Part shown: positions 10,601-18,974 of the stretch, piece after piece | Position numbering within the stretch: position 1 is the first letter of the stretch | How the letters are laid out: each line of letters begins with the position of its first letter | Assembly (NCBI RefSeq): GCF_042676065.1 | Contig: NZ_JBHTJO010000001.1 | Span: forward strand, 62,001-126,000 | Length of the DNA stretch: 64,000 nucleotides | Direction of reading: 5' to 3' | From: Methyloligella solikamskensis | GTDB taxonomy: Bacteria > Pseudomonadota > Alphaproteobacteria > Rhizobiales > Methyloligellaceae | Position numbers and translations under genes: made by a program | Notes under the pieces: generated by a model | The model's database searches: none | Told to the model about the DNA's origin: nothing | Seen by the model: only the letters and a program-made list of their open reading frames with translations

Positions 10601-11142
10601 TGGCAGAAGATCATCGCTTCACCCGAGGCCGGCTGGTCCATGCTCTGCTGGAGCATCTGCCGCAAATCCCGGTGGAAGAGCGGGAGACGGCAGCAAAGCG
10701 CTTCATTGCCGTGCGGGGCGCGGGACTGCCGGAAACCCTGCAGGACGAGATCGTAGCCGAATCGCTCGCCGTTGCCGGACATCCGGACTTCTCTGCCCTC
10801 TTCGCGCCCGGAAGCCTGGCCGAAGTGCCCGTGGTGGCACGAATCGGAAGCGGCGAAAGCGCGCGGCTGCTCAGCGGTCAAATCGACCGGCTGGTCCTCT
10901 CCGAGTCCGAAGCGCTGATCCTCGATTACAAGACAAATCGTCCGCCCCCGTTGGAACCGGAGGACGTCGCACCCGCTTATATCTCCCAGTTGGCGGCCTA
11001 CCGGATCGCCCTCAAGGATCTCTATCCAAACAGGAAAATCCGCTGTTGCCTGCTATGGACAGACGGCGCACGCCTGATGGAAATCCCCGAAGACCAACTT
11101 GCACGGGCCGAAACAAAGATATTGCAAGGAAGCCAGTCTTGA
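7648..11142 (+). CDS. addA: Double-strand break repair helicase-nuclease AddA
   Basis: Active motor and second nuclease of AddAB, 1164 residues. Motifs in order: Walker A SANAGTGKT (25-33), the UvrD-family motif VDEAQDTNP (about 408-416), GDEKQSIYSFQGADP, the late helicase motif TVHGAKGLQAPVV and YVAMTRARDRLY. The C-terminal nuclease has QIDRLVL then LDYKTNRPP (Asp1093, Lys1095). It directly follows addB. About 80 bp separate its stop from trxA, so trxA may have its own promoter or be read through. Confidence 0.95.
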   Translation: MSELLQIADRNQAKASEPEASVWVSANAGTGKTAVLVRRILRLLLAGFAPECILCLTYTKTAAAEMQNRLLDTLAGWARAEDEKLQESLTRVLGRAPELKDMVTARRLFACTLEARGGLKIHTIHGFCERLLQRFPLEAGVAPNFTILEEREQARHSSDAFDEVLGKAAANRDSRLGRALTRVVRLAGEDQFRTVIQAALEKRHALLELQGLHGQADDWPDRECAALKSLFGLEARSDAGALQASLGDVLSDAELADLVEAITAYGGTTGDDERVLKAAANAKGTKGPARAAALRPIFFTGEGKARSRVCSAAVKKAAPDLCAKLDVAQSRYAAIDRDIQALTCAEASTALLTLADAIQGAYTRAKQAEAALDYDDLIEKVLRLFNRSMAAAWVLYKIDGGIDHILVDEAQDTNPAQWQIVKALAAEFFAGEGASARVRTLFAVGDEKQSIYSFQGADPAQFGSYGRQFAAQAKQAEQLWHDVPLNLSFRSVAPVLQSVDQVFSNACAARGLSWQTETVIQHHAFREGQAGLVELWEAEEEEKPNPTPPFEPWNEERAIKRAVEALAERIARTIRRWLDEKEMLLSADRPVRSGDILILVQRRNPFVPSMIRWLKRLNIPVAGADRMVLTDQLAVQDLLSLADVLLMPEDDLALAVVLKSPLFGLDDDDLFALAHDRRGSLWRALQDRADDSRFAEAAITLADWLGMADLMPPYEFFAHVLGHDGQDMRKRFLTRLGPEAAEAIDEMLELALAYDGEEAPSLQGFVHQLRAGDLEIKRDMEQERDEVRIMTVHGAKGLQAPVVFLPDTCRLPNHGRRTLFEIPRPNTPEDTRAHIVWAAGAKGIGPLDDAKQTAKDAELEEYHRLLYVAMTRARDRLYICGWKPGKEGNGSWYDLARIALRGLLTETEDAEGRPVYRLTSPPEKVVREEDRRGGEDTAEALPDWAHGPVPEERGMAPLTPSGIETEAPPGTAKSFESPPLGPKALAEDHRFTRGRLVHALLEHLPQIPVEERETAAKRFIAVRGAGLPETLQDEIVAESLAVAGHPDFSALFAPGSLAEVPVVARIGSGESARLLSGQIDRLVLSESEALILDYKTNRPPPLEPEDVAPAYISQLAAYRIALKDLYPNRKIRCCLLWTDGARLMEIPEDQLARAETKILQGSQS

Positions 11143-11222
11143 CGCCGATGGGGGGCATACCTAGGTTGCCCCTTAGGCGACGGGCTTCTTCCTGAGGCCC
11201 GCCTGCGGCAGAGGAGAAAAAC

Positions 11223-11558
11223 ATGGCAACCTCCACGATTTCCGACGACACCTTCGAAGCCGAAGTTCTGCAATCCTCGACCCCTGTGGTGGTGGATTTC
11301 TGGGCCGAATGGTGCGGACCCTGCCGTCAGATCGCGCCGGCGCTGGAGGAGATCGCGGAAGAGTATGGCGGCAAGATCAAGGTCGCCAAGATCAATATCG
11401 ACGAGAATCCGCGTACGCCCTCCCGCTACAATGTGCGGGCGATCCCGACCCTGATGATCTTCAAGGACGGCGAGCTGGCCGCGACCCATACGGGTGCGCA
11501 GCCGAAGAGCCGTCTGGCCGAGTGGATCGAGGGCACGATCGGCGCCGCTGCGGCGTAG
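11223..11558 (+). CDS. trxA: Thioredoxin
   Basis: Cytoplasmic thioredoxin of 111 residues, the usual size. The redox-active site WCGPC is intact at residues 30-34 (Cys31, Cys34), followed by the cis-proline motif (RAIPTLMIF) and the KDG segment. A good ribosome site (GAGGAG) lies 7-12 nt before the ATG. It reduces disulfides in enzymes such as ribonucleotide reductase and cytoplasmic MsrA/B. The gene converges on folC. Confidence 0.95.
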   Translation: MATSTISDDTFEAEVLQSSTPVVVDFWAEWCGPCRQIAPALEEIAEEYGGKIKVAKINIDENPRTPSRYNVRAIPTLMIFKDGELAATHTGAQPKSRLAEWIEGTIGAAAA

Positions 11559-11608
11559 CCGGACAACCGTCCTTCTCGAAAATCTGAAGAAAATAGCCGG
11601 CGGCTAGG

Positions 11609-11627
11609 CGCGCTTATCTCAAGCGCG
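11609..11627. terminator. Possible bidirectional hairpin between trxA and folC
   Basis: A 7-bp perfect stem (CGCGCTT / AAGCGCG) with a 5-nt loop lies between the convergent trxA and folC genes and overlaps the folC stop codon. No strong T-tract follows on either strand, so terminator activity is only suggested. Confidence 0.35.
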
Positions 11628-12983
11628 GCTGCCGCGGTGGTAGCGCATGGCGTGGCCCGCTAGATAAAGCGAGCCGCAGATGAGGATGCGCGCCGTGTCG
11701 CCGGCGTCGGCCTGAGCCCGCTCAAGGGCTTCGATCAACCCGTCAGTGGCTACGGCCTCGAACCCCTCCTGGGTGGCAATGTCAACCAGCACGCCGGGCT
11801 CGAAGGAATTGTGCTCGTCGGGGATCGGCACTGTGTAGATGCGCTCGATGAGCCCCTTGAAGGGCGCGAGGAAGGCCTCAGCCTCCTTGCCTTCCATCAT
11901 ACCCCAGATGAGTTGAAGCGGCGCGGGCGCCTTCTCGTCCATCTCGGCGAGCGCCAGGGCTACGGCCGAGCCGCCGGCGGCGTTATGTCCGCCGTCGAGC
12001 CAGATCTCCGTTCCTTCGTCCACATGATCGTAGAGCGCGCCGGGCGCGAGCCGTTCCAGCCGGGCCGGCCATTTGGCGTTGGCGAGGCCGGCTTCCAGGG
12101 CCGGCGCCGTCAGCTCCTCGCCGAAGATCAGGCTGGCGGCGGCGATGGCCGCGCCGGCGTTCTCAACCTGATGCTGGCCCACCAGGCGCGGCAGGGACAG
12201 ATCGAGCAGCACGGACTCCGTCTGGAAGACGAGCCGCTGATGCTGCTCGAAAACGTTCCAATCCCGGCCCGCCACGTGGAGCGGCGCGCCGATCTCGGCT
12301 GCGCGCCGCTCGATGACCTTAAGCGCTTCGGGCGGCTGGCGGCCGACGATGCAGGGCACGCCGGGCTTGAGGATGCCGGCCTTCTCGGCGGCGATCTTCT
12401 CGATCGTGTCGCCAAGGAAAGAGACGTGGTCGATGGAGATCGGCATGATAACCGTGAGCAGCGGCTTCTCCACCACGTTGGTGGCGTCCAGCCTGCCGCC
12501 CAGACCCGTCTCCAACAGGAGCAGATCGGCCGGCGCCTCGGAGAACGCGACCATGGCCGCGGCAGTGGTGATCTCAAACAGGGTGATCAGCTCGCCGCCA
12601 TTAGCCTCTTCGGCACGGGCCAGGCATTTCACCAGATCTGCTTCGGGAATCGGCTTGCCGCCGCCCTCGCCCGCCAGCACGACGCGCTCGTGAAAATCCA
12701 CCAGATGGGGCGAGGTGTAGACATGAGCCTTCTTGCCCATCGCTTCCGCGATGGCGCGCAGGAAGGCGATGAGCGATCCCTTGCCGTTGGTTCCGGCCAC
12801 ATGAACGATCGGCGGAAGCTTCTCTTCCGGGTGGCCGAGCGCAGCCAATAGCCGCTCCATGCGCCCCAGGGACAGGTCGATGACCTGAGGGTGGAGCTGC
12901 TGCAGCCGCTCAAGCAGCGTGGCGCTGGTATAGGTGCCGGAGAGAGGCGAGGCGCCCGCGAGATCGGGTGGACGTTTGTTCAA
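11619..12983 (-). CDS. folC: Bifunctional folylpolyglutamate synthase / dihydrofolate synthase
   Basis: Mur-ligase-family enzyme that adds glutamate to dihydropteroate and to folates. The P-loop VAGTNGKGS sits near residue 55, with YTSPHLVDFHERV shortly after and the GGHN motif of the C-terminal domain (DGGHNAAGG). I place the start at a TTG at 12983, 10 nt after the accD stop, giving 454 residues; an in-frame ATG at 13028 would overlap the accD end. It is the last gene of the long reverse-strand chain and follows accD, a common rhizobial order. Confidence 0.92.
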   Translation of the reverse strand: MNKRPPDLAGASPLSGTYTSATLLERLQQLHPQVIDLSLGRMERLLAALGHPEEKLPPIVHVAGTNGKGSLIAFLRAIAEAMGKKAHVYTSPHLVDFHERVVLAGEGGGKPIPEADLVKCLARAEEANGGELITLFEITTAAAMVAFSEAPADLLLLETGLGGRLDATNVVEKPLLTVIMPISIDHVSFLGDTIEKIAAEKAGILKPGVPCIVGRQPPEALKVIERRAAEIGAPLHVAGRDWNVFEQHQRLVFQTESVLLDLSLPRLVGQHQVENAGAAIAAASLIFGEELTAPALEAGLANAKWPARLERLAPGALYDHVDEGTEIWLDGGHNAAGGSAVALALAEMDEKAPAPLQLIWGMMEGKEAEAFLAPFKGLIERIYTVPIPDEHNSFEPGVLVDIATQEGFEAVATDGLIEALERAQADAGDTARILICGSLYLAGHAMRYHRGSRA

Positions 12984-12993
12984 CCTAGCTGGC

Positions 12994-14118
12994 CTAAGCG
13001 TTGGGCGGGCGATCGGATTGCTGGCCATCGCCCGATGCGTGGCTCTGCCGGTCGGCGGAATCGTCATTCGCCACGTCGTCGGCATCGGACTCGGCGGAAA
13101 TCGGGCTGGCGCCATTCCCCTTCGATGCGCTGTGGGGGCGCTCGTGAGGCTCTTCGACCATGGCCTCGCCATCCTCAACGGTGATGGAGGAGTCGGGCAT
13201 ATCCTTAGCCTCGACGCCGTTCATCTCCTCGGGGACGGAAACCTCGGGGATCGCGACCTGACGGCCGCTTTCGCGCTCCATCAGAAGATGGCAGATGCGG
13301 GACAGCGTATCCCGGAGCTCGTGGCGGTGAACCACCATGTCCACCATGCCGTGCTCCAGCAGGTATTCGGCGCGCTGGAAGCCCACGGGGAGCTGCTCGC
13401 GAATGGTCTGCTCGATGACGCGCGGTCCGGCAAAGCCGATCAGGGCGCCCGGCTCGGCAATATGGATGTCGCCCAGCATGGCGTATGAGGCCGTGACGCC
13501 GCCGGTCGTCGGATGGGTGAGCACGACGATGTAAGGAAGCCCCGCCTCGCGAAGCTCCTGCACCGCGACCGTGGTGCGCGGCATCTGCATGAGGGAGAGA
13601 ATGCCCTCCTGCATGCGCGCGCCGCCGGAGGCGGCAAACAGAATGAAAGGCGTTTTGCGGTTGACCGCGGTGCGCATGGCGGTCACCACCGCCTCGCCCG
13701 CCGCGCGGCCCAACGAGCCACCCATGAAGGCGAAATCCTGCACGGCGGAGACAACCTTCAGGCCATCCACGGTGCCTTCGCCGGCCACCACCGCATCGTT
13801 AAGGCCGGTCTTGTTGCGGGCATCCTTAAGGCGCTCGGTATAGCGGCGCTCGTCGCGGAATTTCAGGGGATCGGCGGACACCTCGGGCATCGCGATCGGC
13901 TCGAACACGCCCCGGTCGAAAAGCGACTTGAGCCGCGTCTCGCCGCTCATGCGCATGTGATAATTGCTGCCGGGCACCACGAAGCCGTTGGCCTCGAGAT
14001 CCTTGTAATAGATCATTTGCCCGGTATCGGGGCATTTCACCCAGAGGTTATCCGGCACCTCCTTCTTGCGAAGGATGTTGCGGATCTTGGGCCTGACAAC
14101 TGAATTGATCCAATTCAC
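12994..14118 (-). CDS. accD: Acetyl-CoA carboxylase carboxyltransferase subunit beta
   Basis: Beta subunit of the carboxyltransferase that makes malonyl-CoA in fatty-acid synthesis. The GTG at 14118 opens the typical family N-terminus (VNWINSVVRPKI). Only one cysteine of the four-Cys zinc ribbon known from E. coli remains (VKCPDTGQM); the others are replaced, as in other rhizobial AccD proteins. The crotonase-like core is intact (SGGARMQEG, PTTGGVTASYAMLGD, GFAGPRVIEQT). After about residue 295 comes a hydrophilic, acidic low-complexity tail of roughly 75 residues. It lies between trpA and folC in the same direction, 43 bp after trpA. Confidence 0.93.
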   Translation of the reverse strand: MNWINSVVRPKIRNILRKKEVPDNLWVKCPDTGQMIYYKDLEANGFVVPGSNYHMRMSGETRLKSLFDRGVFEPIAMPEVSADPLKFRDERRYTERLKDARNKTGLNDAVVAGEGTVDGLKVVSAVQDFAFMGGSLGRAAGEAVVTAMRTAVNRKTPFILFAASGGARMQEGILSLMQMPRTTVAVQELREAGLPYIVVLTHPTTGGVTASYAMLGDIHIAEPGALIGFAGPRVIEQTIREQLPVGFQRAEYLLEHGMVDMVVHRHELRDTLSRICHLLMERESGRQVAIPEVSVPEEMNGVEAKDMPDSSITVEDGEAMVEEPHERPHSASKGNGASPISAESDADDVANDDSADRQSHASGDGQQSDRPPNA

Positions 14119-14161
14119 GGGTCTTAAACTCTCACAACCGGCAAAAAGATGCGAATTTCCG

Positions 14162-15004
14162 TTAAATCGCGGCGGCCTTCTCGGGCTGGCGGAGCGCATC
14201 GCTCAAGCTCTTCACCAGCTCCAGAACCCGGTCCCGGGTGGCAGCCGCCGCCCGCCCGTTCTCATCCAGGTTCTCTTCGATCGTCTTCACCAGGGCCGAG
14301 CCGACGACCACGCCCTCGGCGCCTTGCGACAGCGCCCGGGCTTGGTCCGGGGTCTTGATCCCGAAACCAACGGCTACGGGAAGATCGGTCTTGGCTTTGA
14401 TACGCCCCACATGGGCTCGCACTTTGGCAGCATCGGGAGCGCCCGTGCCAGTGATCCCGGCGATGGACACGTAATAGACGAAACCTGAGGTGTTGGCGAG
14501 GACCTTGGGGAGCCGCCGCTCGTCGGTGGTGGGCGTGGCGAGACGGATGAAGTTCAGTCCCGCCTGCATGGCCGGCAGGCAAAGCTCCTCGTCTTCCTCC
14601 GGGGGCACGTCGACGACGATGAGCCCGTCCACACCGGCGTCCAGGGCCTCCTTCAGGAAGGCGTCGACGCCGAAGACGTAGATGGGATTGTAGTAGCCCA
14701 TGAGCACGATGGGCGTCTCGCCATCGGATTCACGGAAGGCGCGCACCATATCGAGGGTCTTGTGCATGTTCTGGCCGGCCTTGAGGGCCCGCTGAGACGC
14801 GGCCTGGATGGCCGGTCCGTCAGCCATGGGATCGGAGAACGGCATGCCGAGCTCGATCACGTCGGCGCCCGCCCCCGGCAGCCCTTTCAGCAGATCCAGG
14901 GAGGTGTCGTAGTCCGGATCGCCGGCCGTGACGAAGGTCACCAGAGCGGCGCGGCCCTCGCGCTTCAGGGCGGCGAAGCGTTTATCGATACGCGTCTCGG
15001 TCAT
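14162..15004 (-). CDS. trpA: Tryptophan synthase alpha chain
   Basis: Alpha subunit (280 residues) that cleaves indole-3-glycerol phosphate to indole. The catalytic pair is present: Glu51 in VIELGMPFSDP and Asp62 in MADGPAI. Further family motifs are MGYYNPIYVFG and the phosphate loop VGFGIKTPDQA. The ATG overlaps the trpB stop by 4 bp (ATGA), so the two subunits are translationally coupled. It belongs to trpF-trpB-trpA. Confidence 0.96.
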   Translation of the reverse strand: MTETRIDKRFAALKREGRAALVTFVTAGDPDYDTSLDLLKGLPGAGADVIELGMPFSDPMADGPAIQAASQRALKAGQNMHKTLDMVRAFRESDGETPIVLMGYYNPIYVFGVDAFLKEALDAGVDGLIVVDVPPEEDEELCLPAMQAGLNFIRLATPTTDERRLPKVLANTSGFVYYVSIAGITGTGAPDAAKVRAHVGRIKAKTDLPVAVGFGIKTPDQARALSQGAEGVVVGSALVKTIEENLDENGRAAAATRDRVLELVKSLSDALRQPEKAAAI

Positions 15005-16227
15005 CCCATCTCCATGCCGAGGTGGTCGGCGACGGCGAAGATGTCCTTGTCGCCGCGTCCGCACATATTCATCACGAGCAGATTGTCCTTTGGCAGAGTC
15101 GGCGCCAGCTTGATCACATGGGCCAGCGCGTGAGACGGCTCCAGCGCCGGAATGATACCCTCCAGGCGCGTGCAGAGCTGGAAGGCGTCCAGCGCCTCCT
15201 TGTCGGTGACGGGCACGTAGTTCACCCGGCCCGTATCCTTCAGCCAGGAATGCTCAGGCCCAACGCCGGGATAATCCAGACCGGCGGAAATGGAATGGCC
15301 TTCGAGGATCTGGCCGTCGTCGTTCTGGAGAAGATAGGTGCGGTTGCCGTGGAGCACGCCGGGCTTGCCGCCAGTCATGGAGGCCGCGTGGCCGTTCTCT
15401 GTATCGACACCGTGACCGCCCGCCTCGACGCCGTAGATTGCCACCCCCGGATCGTCCAGGAATGGGTGGAACAGGCCGATGGCGTTGGAGCCACCGCCGA
15501 TGCAGGCGACGAGGGTGTCGGGAAGACGCCCCTCCATCTCCATCATCTGTTCGCGGGTCTCCTCGCCGATCACCGACTGGAAATCGCGCACCATGGCCGG
15601 ATAGGGGTGCGGACCGGCCGCCGTACCGATGATGTAGAAGGTGTCCTCCACATTGGCGACCCAGTCGCGAAGGGCGTCGTTCATGGCGTCCTTCAGGGTG
15701 CCAGCGCCGGAGGTCACAGGCTTCACCTCGGCGCCCAGCAACTTCATGCGGAAAACGTTGGGCTTTTGGCGCGCGATATCGGTGGCGCCCATATAGATGA
15801 CACAAGGCAGGCCGAAGCGGGCGGCCACCGTGGCCACGGCCACGCCGTGCTGGCCTGCACCTGTCTCGGCGATGATCCGCGTCTTGCCCATGCGCCGGGC
15901 GAGCTGGATCTGGCCCAAACAGTTGTTGATCTTGTGAGAGCCGGTGTGGTTCAGCTCGTCGCGCTTGAAGTAGATCTTCGCGCCGCCAAGCTCCTCGGTC
16001 ATGCGCTCGGCGAAATAGAGCGGGCTCGGCCGGCCGCCGTAATGGGCCAGCATGCTCTTCAGCTCCGCCTGAAACTCCGGATCCTCCTTGGCGTCGTTAT
16101 ACGCCTTCTCCAGATCGAGGATCAGCGGCATCAGGGTCTCGGCAACGAAGCGCCCGCCAAACAGGCCGAAACGCCCCCGCTCGTCGGGGCCGTTGCGATA
16201 GCTATTCAAGGTCTGCGATGCAGCCAT
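15001..16227 (-). CDS. trpB: Tryptophan synthase beta chain
   Basis: PLP enzyme (408 residues) joining indole and serine. The PLP lysine is Lys99 in HTGSHKINN, and the phosphate-binding GGGSNAIG motif is present. The N-terminal RNGPDERGRFGLFGGRFV region matches the TrpB1 family. It lies 21 bp after trpF and overlaps trpA by 4 bp. Confidence 0.97.
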   Translation of the reverse strand: MAASQTLNSYRNGPDERGRFGLFGGRFVAETLMPLILDLEKAYNDAKEDPEFQAELKSMLAHYGGRPSPLYFAERMTEELGGAKIYFKRDELNHTGSHKINNCLGQIQLARRMGKTRIIAETGAGQHGVAVATVAARFGLPCVIYMGATDIARQKPNVFRMKLLGAEVKPVTSGAGTLKDAMNDALRDWVANVEDTFYIIGTAAGPHPYPAMVRDFQSVIGEETREQMMEMEGRLPDTLVACIGGGSNAIGLFHPFLDDPGVAIYGVEAGGHGVDTENGHAASMTGGKPGVLHGNRTYLLQNDDGQILEGHSISAGLDYPGVGPEHSWLKDTGRVNYVPVTDKEALDAFQLCTRLEGIIPALEPSHALAHVIKLAPTLPKDNLLVMNMCGRGDKDIFAVADHLGMEMG

Positions 16228-16248
16228 AATCTTCTTTCCGCAAGCGCC

Positions 16249-16917
16249 TCACTGGGCGGCTTGCTGCTCCTCCGCTTCGGACAGCTTCGCGACATTGATG
16301 AAGGACCGGACCAAGTCCGCATCCTTTACGCCCGGCGCGCTTTCGACGCCCGACGAGACGTCCACCAGATCCGGATCGGTCACGGCCACGGCCTCTAGCA
16401 CGTTGCTGGCATCGAGGCCGCCGGACACTCCGAAGGGGCGCGGCACGCCCGGCTCGGACAGCAGCTCCCAGTCGAAGGCCTCGCCGCGGCCGCCGGGAAT
16501 CTTGCTGCCCTTGGGCGCCTTGGCGTCGAACAGGATGATGTCGGCGATCTCGACATAACCGCCGGCCTCCTCCACGTCCTCGGCCTTCTCAACGGGCACG
16601 GCCTTGATCACCGGCAGCTCGCTGCGAACCTTGATCGCGGCGACGCGCTCCGGGCTCTCTTTTCCATGGAGTTGCAGGTAATCAGGGTTCACGGTGGTTA
16701 CAATACGATCGATCATCTCATCGTCGGGATCGACCAAAACCGCAACGGTGGGCACGCGGCCGTCGATCGTCTTCACGAGAGCCGCGCCCTCCTCGAGGGA
16801 GACATTGCGCGGAGAGGGCGGGAAAAAGACTAGGCCGAGATAGTCTGCGCCGGCCTCAATGGCCACCTCGGCGATCTCTTTCGTCTGAACGCCACAAATC
16901 TTGATCTTTACCGACAC
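16249..16917 (-). CDS. trpF: Phosphoribosylanthranilate isomerase
   Basis: TIM-barrel isomerase of 222 residues. It starts with the family signature KIKICGVQT (catalytic Cys), then GADYLGLVFFPPSPRNVS, and the catalytic Asp is expected in ILFDAKAPKGSKIPGGRG. It is the first of the three adjacent trp genes. The 167 bp between it and lapA upstream contains no gene and may carry the trp promoter; no attenuator-like structure or Trp-rich leader was evident. Confidence 0.95.
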   Translation of the reverse strand: MSVKIKICGVQTKEIAEVAIEAGADYLGLVFFPPSPRNVSLEEGAALVKTIDGRVPTVAVLVDPDDEMIDRIVTTVNPDYLQLHGKESPERVAAIKVRSELPVIKAVPVEKAEDVEEAGGYVEIADIILFDAKAPKGSKIPGGRGEAFDWELLSEPGVPRPFGVSGGLDASNVLEAVAVTDPDLVDVSSGVESAPGVKDADLVRSFINVAKLSEAEEQQAAQ

Positions 16918-17084
16918 GATCTACGCTTCTTCCGAAGAAAATTCGTCAATTTTGGAGAAATCTGCCCGCATTGCCCGTTCGTGATCCGGACGCTGTCGCA
17001 GCCTCCGCAGACTAGGCAATCCGGGCGTTCGAGTCTATCCGCGGCGCCTTCCTTCCCTAACGGAGAGCGACCGGGTGTGCCGTG

Positions 17085-17423
17085 TTATTCGGCGGTCAGC
17101 CGGGCCTGATGAGGATTGGCCTCGCGAGATTCCAGCTCCCGCTCCAGCCGGTCCGCCTGGCGGCGGAGATCGTAGGCCTCTCGGCGCCGGTTGCGGGCCG
17201 TCTTGCGCCACTTGCCCTGGCTGAGCCAGGTGGCGAACCCGCCGATCAACAGGCCGAAGGCGAGGCTTCCAAAAATGAGCAGGAAGAGCGGCACCTCGAT
17301 CACGAAGCGGCCCGCGAAGGGGTCGAGCACCAGATCGACGGGCGCACGGTTTGCGACAGCCAGAGCGATCAGGATGATCGCCAGGGGCAGAACGATCAGG
17401 ACGAAACCGAAACTACGCCACAC
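17085..17423 (-). CDS. LapA-domain membrane protein
   Basis: Small inner-membrane protein (112 residues) with two hydrophobic segments (about residues 5-25 and 43-66). Between them lies the NRAPVDLVLDPF stretch typical of the LapA (DUF1049) family, and a basic, Arg-rich cytoplasmic tail with coiled-coil character follows. In E. coli LapA works with LapB to tune LpxC proteolysis and so LPS amount; here only the LapA-like part is seen. It sits between ihfB and trpF, all in one direction. Confidence 0.82.
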   Translation of the reverse strand: MWRSFGFVLIVLPLAIILIALAVANRAPVDLVLDPFAGRFVIEVPLFLLIFGSLAFGLLIGGFATWLSQGKWRKTARNRRREAYDLRRQADRLERELESREANPHQARLTAE

Positions 17424-17560
17424 CGGGCCTTACCTCATGCAACTGGGTGCCTCATGGATTTGGGCGCTTGGGCAAATCCGAAGCTTCGCATGCGCGTTCA
17501 CCTTCCGGCAGCCCGCAAACTTCGGCCCGGCCTCGCCCAAGCTCTCGCTTGGCTTCGGCC

Positions 17561-17872
17561 TCAGCTCGCTTCCGCTTGGGGCTGGTTCTCGTGCTCTCCG
17601 TTCAAGCGCTCGCGCAGCTCCTTGCCGGTCTTGAAGAAAGGCACGTATTTGTCCTCGACGAAGACCGTGTCGCCGGTGCGCGGATTGCGCCCCTGGCGCG
17701 CCGCACGGTGCTTGACGGTGAATGCGCCGAAGCCGCGCAGCTCCACCCGCTCGCCGCGCGCAAGTGCTGCAACGATCTCATCCAGGATGATGTTGATGAT
17801 GCGCTCAACATCCCGCTGAAAGAGATGCGGGTTCGCAGCGGCAATCCGCTGGATCAATTCAGATTTTATCAT
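17561..17872 (-). CDS. ihfB: Integration host factor subunit beta
   Basis: DNA-bending protein of the HU/IHF family, 103 residues from the ATG at 17872 (MIKSELIQRIA). The GRNPRTG motif that carries the DNA-intercalating proline is present, as is the ELRGFGAF turn. The last residues (NGEHENQPQAEAS) form a short polar tail. It follows sppA by 52 bp, an arrangement common in rhizobia. Confidence 0.95.
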   Translation of the reverse strand: MIKSELIQRIAAANPHLFQRDVERIINIILDEIVAALARGERVELRGFGAFTVKHRAARQGRNPRTGDTVFVEDKYVPFFKTGKELRERLNGEHENQPQAEAS

Positions 17873-17924
17873 ATTACGCCCCGCTCGGCCGGTCGTTATT
17901 CCCGATATCGGCCGTACCCCCCAA

Positions 17925-18887
17925 CTAACGGTTGTTAACGTGCCAAAGCGAGACCAGACCGTCAAGCTGGAGGGAGTCGGTGAGTGCTCCAGCGACTTGT
18001 CTCATCTCCTTCAATGGTAAGCCAAAACTGGTCGCGACGCTGCCGAAGAGCTGGGTGAAGAGACCCTCGTCCTCCTCTTCAACCGTCCAGTCGATAACCT
18101 TGGTGCTCATGGCGATGCCTTTTTCGTCCGCCAGCCATTTGCGGGCGGCGCGCTCGTCGCCAACGACGTCGGCCAGATCGTATTTCACAGCCTGGCGGCC
18201 GGAGTAGACGCGGCCCTCTTTCAGGCCCGGGACGTCGTCAAGATCGATCTTGCGGCGCTCCTTCACCAGGCCGAAGAACCAGTCCTTGGCGTCGTCGACC
18301 ATCTCCTGGGTGAGCTCGCGGGCGGGCTCGCTGGCCGGCTCGAATGGGTTCGGCACGGCCTTGAGCTTGCCGCTGCGAACCTCCTCAACCTTCACACCGA
18401 CATGGTCCAGCAGCTCGGTGACGTTCACCCACTGGAAGATCACGCCGACGGAGCCGGTGATGGTGTTGCCCAGAACGAAGATACGGTCGGCTGCGATGGC
18501 CGCAATATAGCCGCCGGACGCCGCGAGCGTGCCGCAGGTCGCGACCACAGGCTTCTTTTCGGCCAGGCGCCGGATCGCGAGAAACAGGGTTTCGCCGCCG
18601 GTGGTGGTGCCGCCGGGGCTATCGATGGCGATGATGACCGCCTTGACCTGATCGGCCTTGCGCAGACGCTCCAGGAGCTCGGTCTGCTTGCGGTCGTCGG
18701 TGATGATGCCGTTGATTTCGACCCGGGCAACATGAGGCAGGACACCTGCCTGGCCGGCAAACTTCGCGTTGCTCAGCAGCACCGCCATGATCAGCAGCAA
18801 GCCAAGGGTCACGGCCGCGAAACGCCAGAAGGTCAGGCGCCGTCGGGTTCGGCGGCGGTCGATCAGAACTTCGCTGTCAGGAGCCAT
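17925..18887 (-). CDS. sppA: Signal peptide peptidase SppA
   Basis: Membrane-bound serine protease (short, 36-kDa form, 320 residues) that degrades released signal peptides. A basic N-terminus (RRRTRRR) precedes one transmembrane segment (about 22-39). The nucleophile is Ser124 in LAASGGYIAA; the catalytic lysine is Lys174 or Lys176 in RSGKLKAVPN, about 50 residues later as the Ser-Lys dyad requires. It lies between rpsA and ihfB. Confidence 0.94.
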   Translation of the reverse strand: MAPDSEVLIDRRRTRRRLTFWRFAAVTLGLLLIMAVLLSNAKFAGQAGVLPHVARVEINGIITDDRKQTELLERLRKADQVKAVIIAIDSPGGTTTGGETLFLAIRRLAEKKPVVATCGTLAASGGYIAAIAADRIFVLGNTITGSVGVIFQWVNVTELLDHVGVKVEEVRSGKLKAVPNPFEPASEPARELTQEMVDDAKDWFFGLVKERRKIDLDDVPGLKEGRVYSGRQAVKYDLADVVGDERAARKWLADEKGIAMSTKVIDWTVEEEDEGLFTQLFGSVATSFGLPLKEMRQVAGALTDSLQLDGLVSLWHVNNR

Positions 18888-18932
18888 CAGTCATGCCCGG
18901 CGGGTTCGAGATTGCCGCTATATAGCATGAAA

Positions 18933-18964
18933 GCCGCGCCCCGAAGCGGAATTCGGGGCGCGGC
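18933..18964 (-). terminator. Strong hairpin after rpsA
   Basis: A perfect 13-bp GC-rich stem (GCCGCGCCCCGAA / TTCGGGGCGCGGC) with a 6-nt loop begins 10 nt beyond the rpsA stop codon on the reverse strand. It is followed by GGCTTTCATGC, a modest T run. It probably ends or attenuates rpsA transcription before sppA. Confidence 0.75.
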
Positions 18965-18974
18965 GATAGGATCG

